From NCBI GenBank assembly GCA_944325615.1, contig CALVAU010000016.1:1-15726 (forward strand): a stretch of DNA of 15,726 nucleotides, written 5' to 3'. Below are positions 14,552 to 15,726 of this stretch, in pieces (the first letter of the stretch is position 1; each line of letters begins with the position of its first letter). The notes under the pieces are model-generated. The model was not told where the DNA came from. It saw only the letters and a list, made by a program, of their open reading frames with translations, and ran no database searches. The position numbers were made by a program, and so were the translations under genes. The DNA is from Candidatus Gastranaerophilales bacterium. Its GTDB lineage: Bacteria > Cyanobacteriota > Vampirovibrionia > Gastranaerophilales > Gastranaerophilaceae.

Positions 14552-15676
14552 ATGATACCTATTTTAGATTCAAAACGTCAATATGCACAAATCGGTGCAG
14601 AAGTTGAAAAAGCAGTATGTGAAGTTCTTCGTTCTGGCTCTTACATTTTAGGACCTAACGCTAAGGCTTTTGAACAGGAAATGGCTGATTTTATAGGCTG
14701 CAAATATACAGTTGGGTTAAACTCAGGAACTGATGCTTTGCATTTGGCTCTTAGAGCTTTAAATATCGGCGCTGGTGATGAAGTTATTACAGTTGCATTT
14801 ACTTTTGTTGCAACAACTGAAGCTATCGGAATTGTTGGTGCAAAACCAGTATTTGTTGATATTGATCCAGATACATTCAATATTGACGCATCTAAAATAG
14901 AAGCTGCTATCACACCAAGAACAAAAGCTATTATACCTGTTCATTTATATGGACAACCTTGTGATATGGATGTAATTATGGATGTTGCAAAACGCCACAA
15001 CTTACATGTAATCGAAGATTGCTGCCAAGCTATCGGTGCTTTATACAAAGGCAAAATGGTTGGTACTTTCGGAGATTTTGGATGCTTAAGCTTCTATCCT
15101 ACTAAAAACTTAGGCGGTATGGGTGATGGCGGTCTTATTATGACAAGCGATGAAAAACTTCGTGATAGAGTTATCGCACTTAGAAACCATGGTGGAGCTA
15201 TCAGATATCATCATGATGAAATTGGTGTAAACAGCCGTCTTGACGAAGTACAAGCTGCTATTTTAAGAGTTAAACTCCCACACATCAAAGAATGGAATGA
15301 AAAAAGACGTGAACACGCTTACTACTATAATGAATTATTCAAAGATTGTGCAGATATTCAAACTCCACATGAACTAAAAGATACATATTGCGTTTATCAC
15401 CAATATACAGTTAAAATTCCTAATCGTGACGAAGTTCATAAAATGCTTCAAGAAAACGGTATCGGCGCTATGTTATATTACCCGATTCCTTTACACTTAC
15501 AAAAAGTTCATGAATATCTAGGTGTTGGCAAAGGTTCTTTACCTCATACTGAAAAAGATACAGAAATGGTTATCTCACTTCCGATGTTCCCTGAACTTAC
15601 AAAAGAAGAACAACAAACAGTTGCAAAAACTTTGATTGATTGTATTAATAAGTCAAAATCAAAAATCAGTGTATAA
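14552..15676 (+). CDS. DegT/DnrJ/EryC1/StrS-family PLP-dependent sugar aminotransferase
   Basis: These enzymes transfer an amino group to nucleotide-linked keto-sugars used in surface glycans. The 374 residues have the family layout: start MIPILDSKRQY, SGSYILGP (28-35), the cofactor phosphate-binding LNSGTDALHLALRAL (56-70), TFVATTEAI, VHLYGQPCDM, IEDCCQAIGA (Asp156; Cys replaces the more usual Ala or Ser), and the Schiff-base lysine in SFYPTKNLGGMGDGG (Lys185). GVNSRLDEVQAAIL (225-238) and the C-terminal YYPIPLHLQ complete it. The sugar cannot be assigned; 3- or 4-keto-sugar transaminases of the WecE/StrS type are possible. Arg is coded by CGT about as often as AGA, unlike most neighbours, which with the strong ribosome site hints at higher expression. 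It stands alone in the window. Confidence 0.93.
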   Translation: MIPILDSKRQYAQIGAEVEKAVCEVLRSGSYILGPNAKAFEQEMADFIGCKYTVGLNSGTDALHLALRALNIGAGDEVITVAFTFVATTEAIGIVGAKPVFVDIDPDTFNIDASKIEAAITPRTKAIIPVHLYGQPCDMDVIMDVAKRHNLHVIEDCCQAIGALYKGKMVGTFGDFGCLSFYPTKNLGGMGDGGLIMTSDEKLRDRVIALRNHGGAIRYHHDEIGVNSRLDEVQAAILRVKLPHIKEWNEKRREHAYYYNELFKDCADIQTPHELKDTYCVYHQYTVKIPNRDEVHKMLQENGIGAMLYYPIPLHLQKVHEYLGVGKGSLPHTEKDTEMVISLPMFPELTKEEQQTVAKTLIDCINKSKSKISV

Positions 15677-15696
15677 TGTTATATGATTATATAACA
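15677..15696. repeat. AT-rich perfect hairpin after the aminotransferase gene
   Basis: TGTTATAT-GATT-ATATAACA: an 8-bp perfect stem with a 4-base loop starting at the base after the stop codon. No T run follows, so it is not a classical terminator; mRNA 3' structure or a protein site are possible. Confidence 0.5.
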
Positions 15697-15700
15697 CATT

Positions 15701-15726
15701 AAAAAAATCCTGTTTGGTATCAAACA
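15701..15726. terminator. Probable terminator cut by the window edge
   Basis: AAAAAAATCC precedes the perfect hairpin TGTTTG-GTAT-CAAACA (15711-15726). If the sequence beyond the window reads GGATTTTTTT, this is a full bidirectional rho-independent terminator; that continuation is a prediction. Confidence 0.5.

Overview
The window looks like chromosomal DNA of a non-photosynthetic relative of the Cyanobacteria, most likely Melainabacteria/Vampirovibrionia of the gut type (Candidatus Gastranaerophilales). This is inferred from three things: the low G+C, the type IV pilin-like proteins whose N-termini carry FTLAEVLITLGIIGVVAAMT, and a polysaccharide polymerase-like protein whose closest recognisable relatives are the cyanobacterial IctB group. 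No rRNA, tRNA, transposase or CRISPR array was seen.

Layout. Positions 1-1332 hold a pilin-like gene (minus strand) and a divergent small XRE-type regulator (plus strand), with a shared promoter/operator region between them. Positions 1333-1997 are non-coding and contain an array of about 3.3 tandem 113-bp units rich in inverted repeats. Positions 1998-2753 hold pyrF, interrupted by one in-frame TGA. Positions 2772-8149 are a leftward operon of four genes: a small secreted protein, a TPR protein, a GHL10-type secreted glycosidase-like protein, and ComEC. ispG (8186-9241, minus) is divergent from a small metallophosphoesterase (9290-10024, plus). Next comes a plus-strand envelope operon: an RfaE1-like sugar kinase, a DUF4330-like membrane-anchored protein, and an O-antigen ligase/IctB-family membrane protein (10090-12991). 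Converging on it is a second pilin/XRE module (12979-14432), whose two pilin genes are damaged: one is frameshifted, one has lost its 5' end. The window closes with a DegT/DnrJ-family sugar aminotransferase (14552-15676) and two hairpins.

Functional themes are the cell surface (pilins, ComEC DNA uptake, glycan genes), plus isolated housekeeping genes (ispG, pyrF). The most notable pattern is the repeated arrangement of a pilin-like gene facing an XRE regulator. In each copy the shared gap carries a perfect 14-bp palindrome (6-2-6) and a second, imperfect copy of the same palindrome that overlaps the pilin promoter. The arm sequences differ between the two modules, which suggests two dedicated repressor/operator pairs. 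A second pattern is an extended -10 motif (TGnTA...T) upstream of at least six genes.
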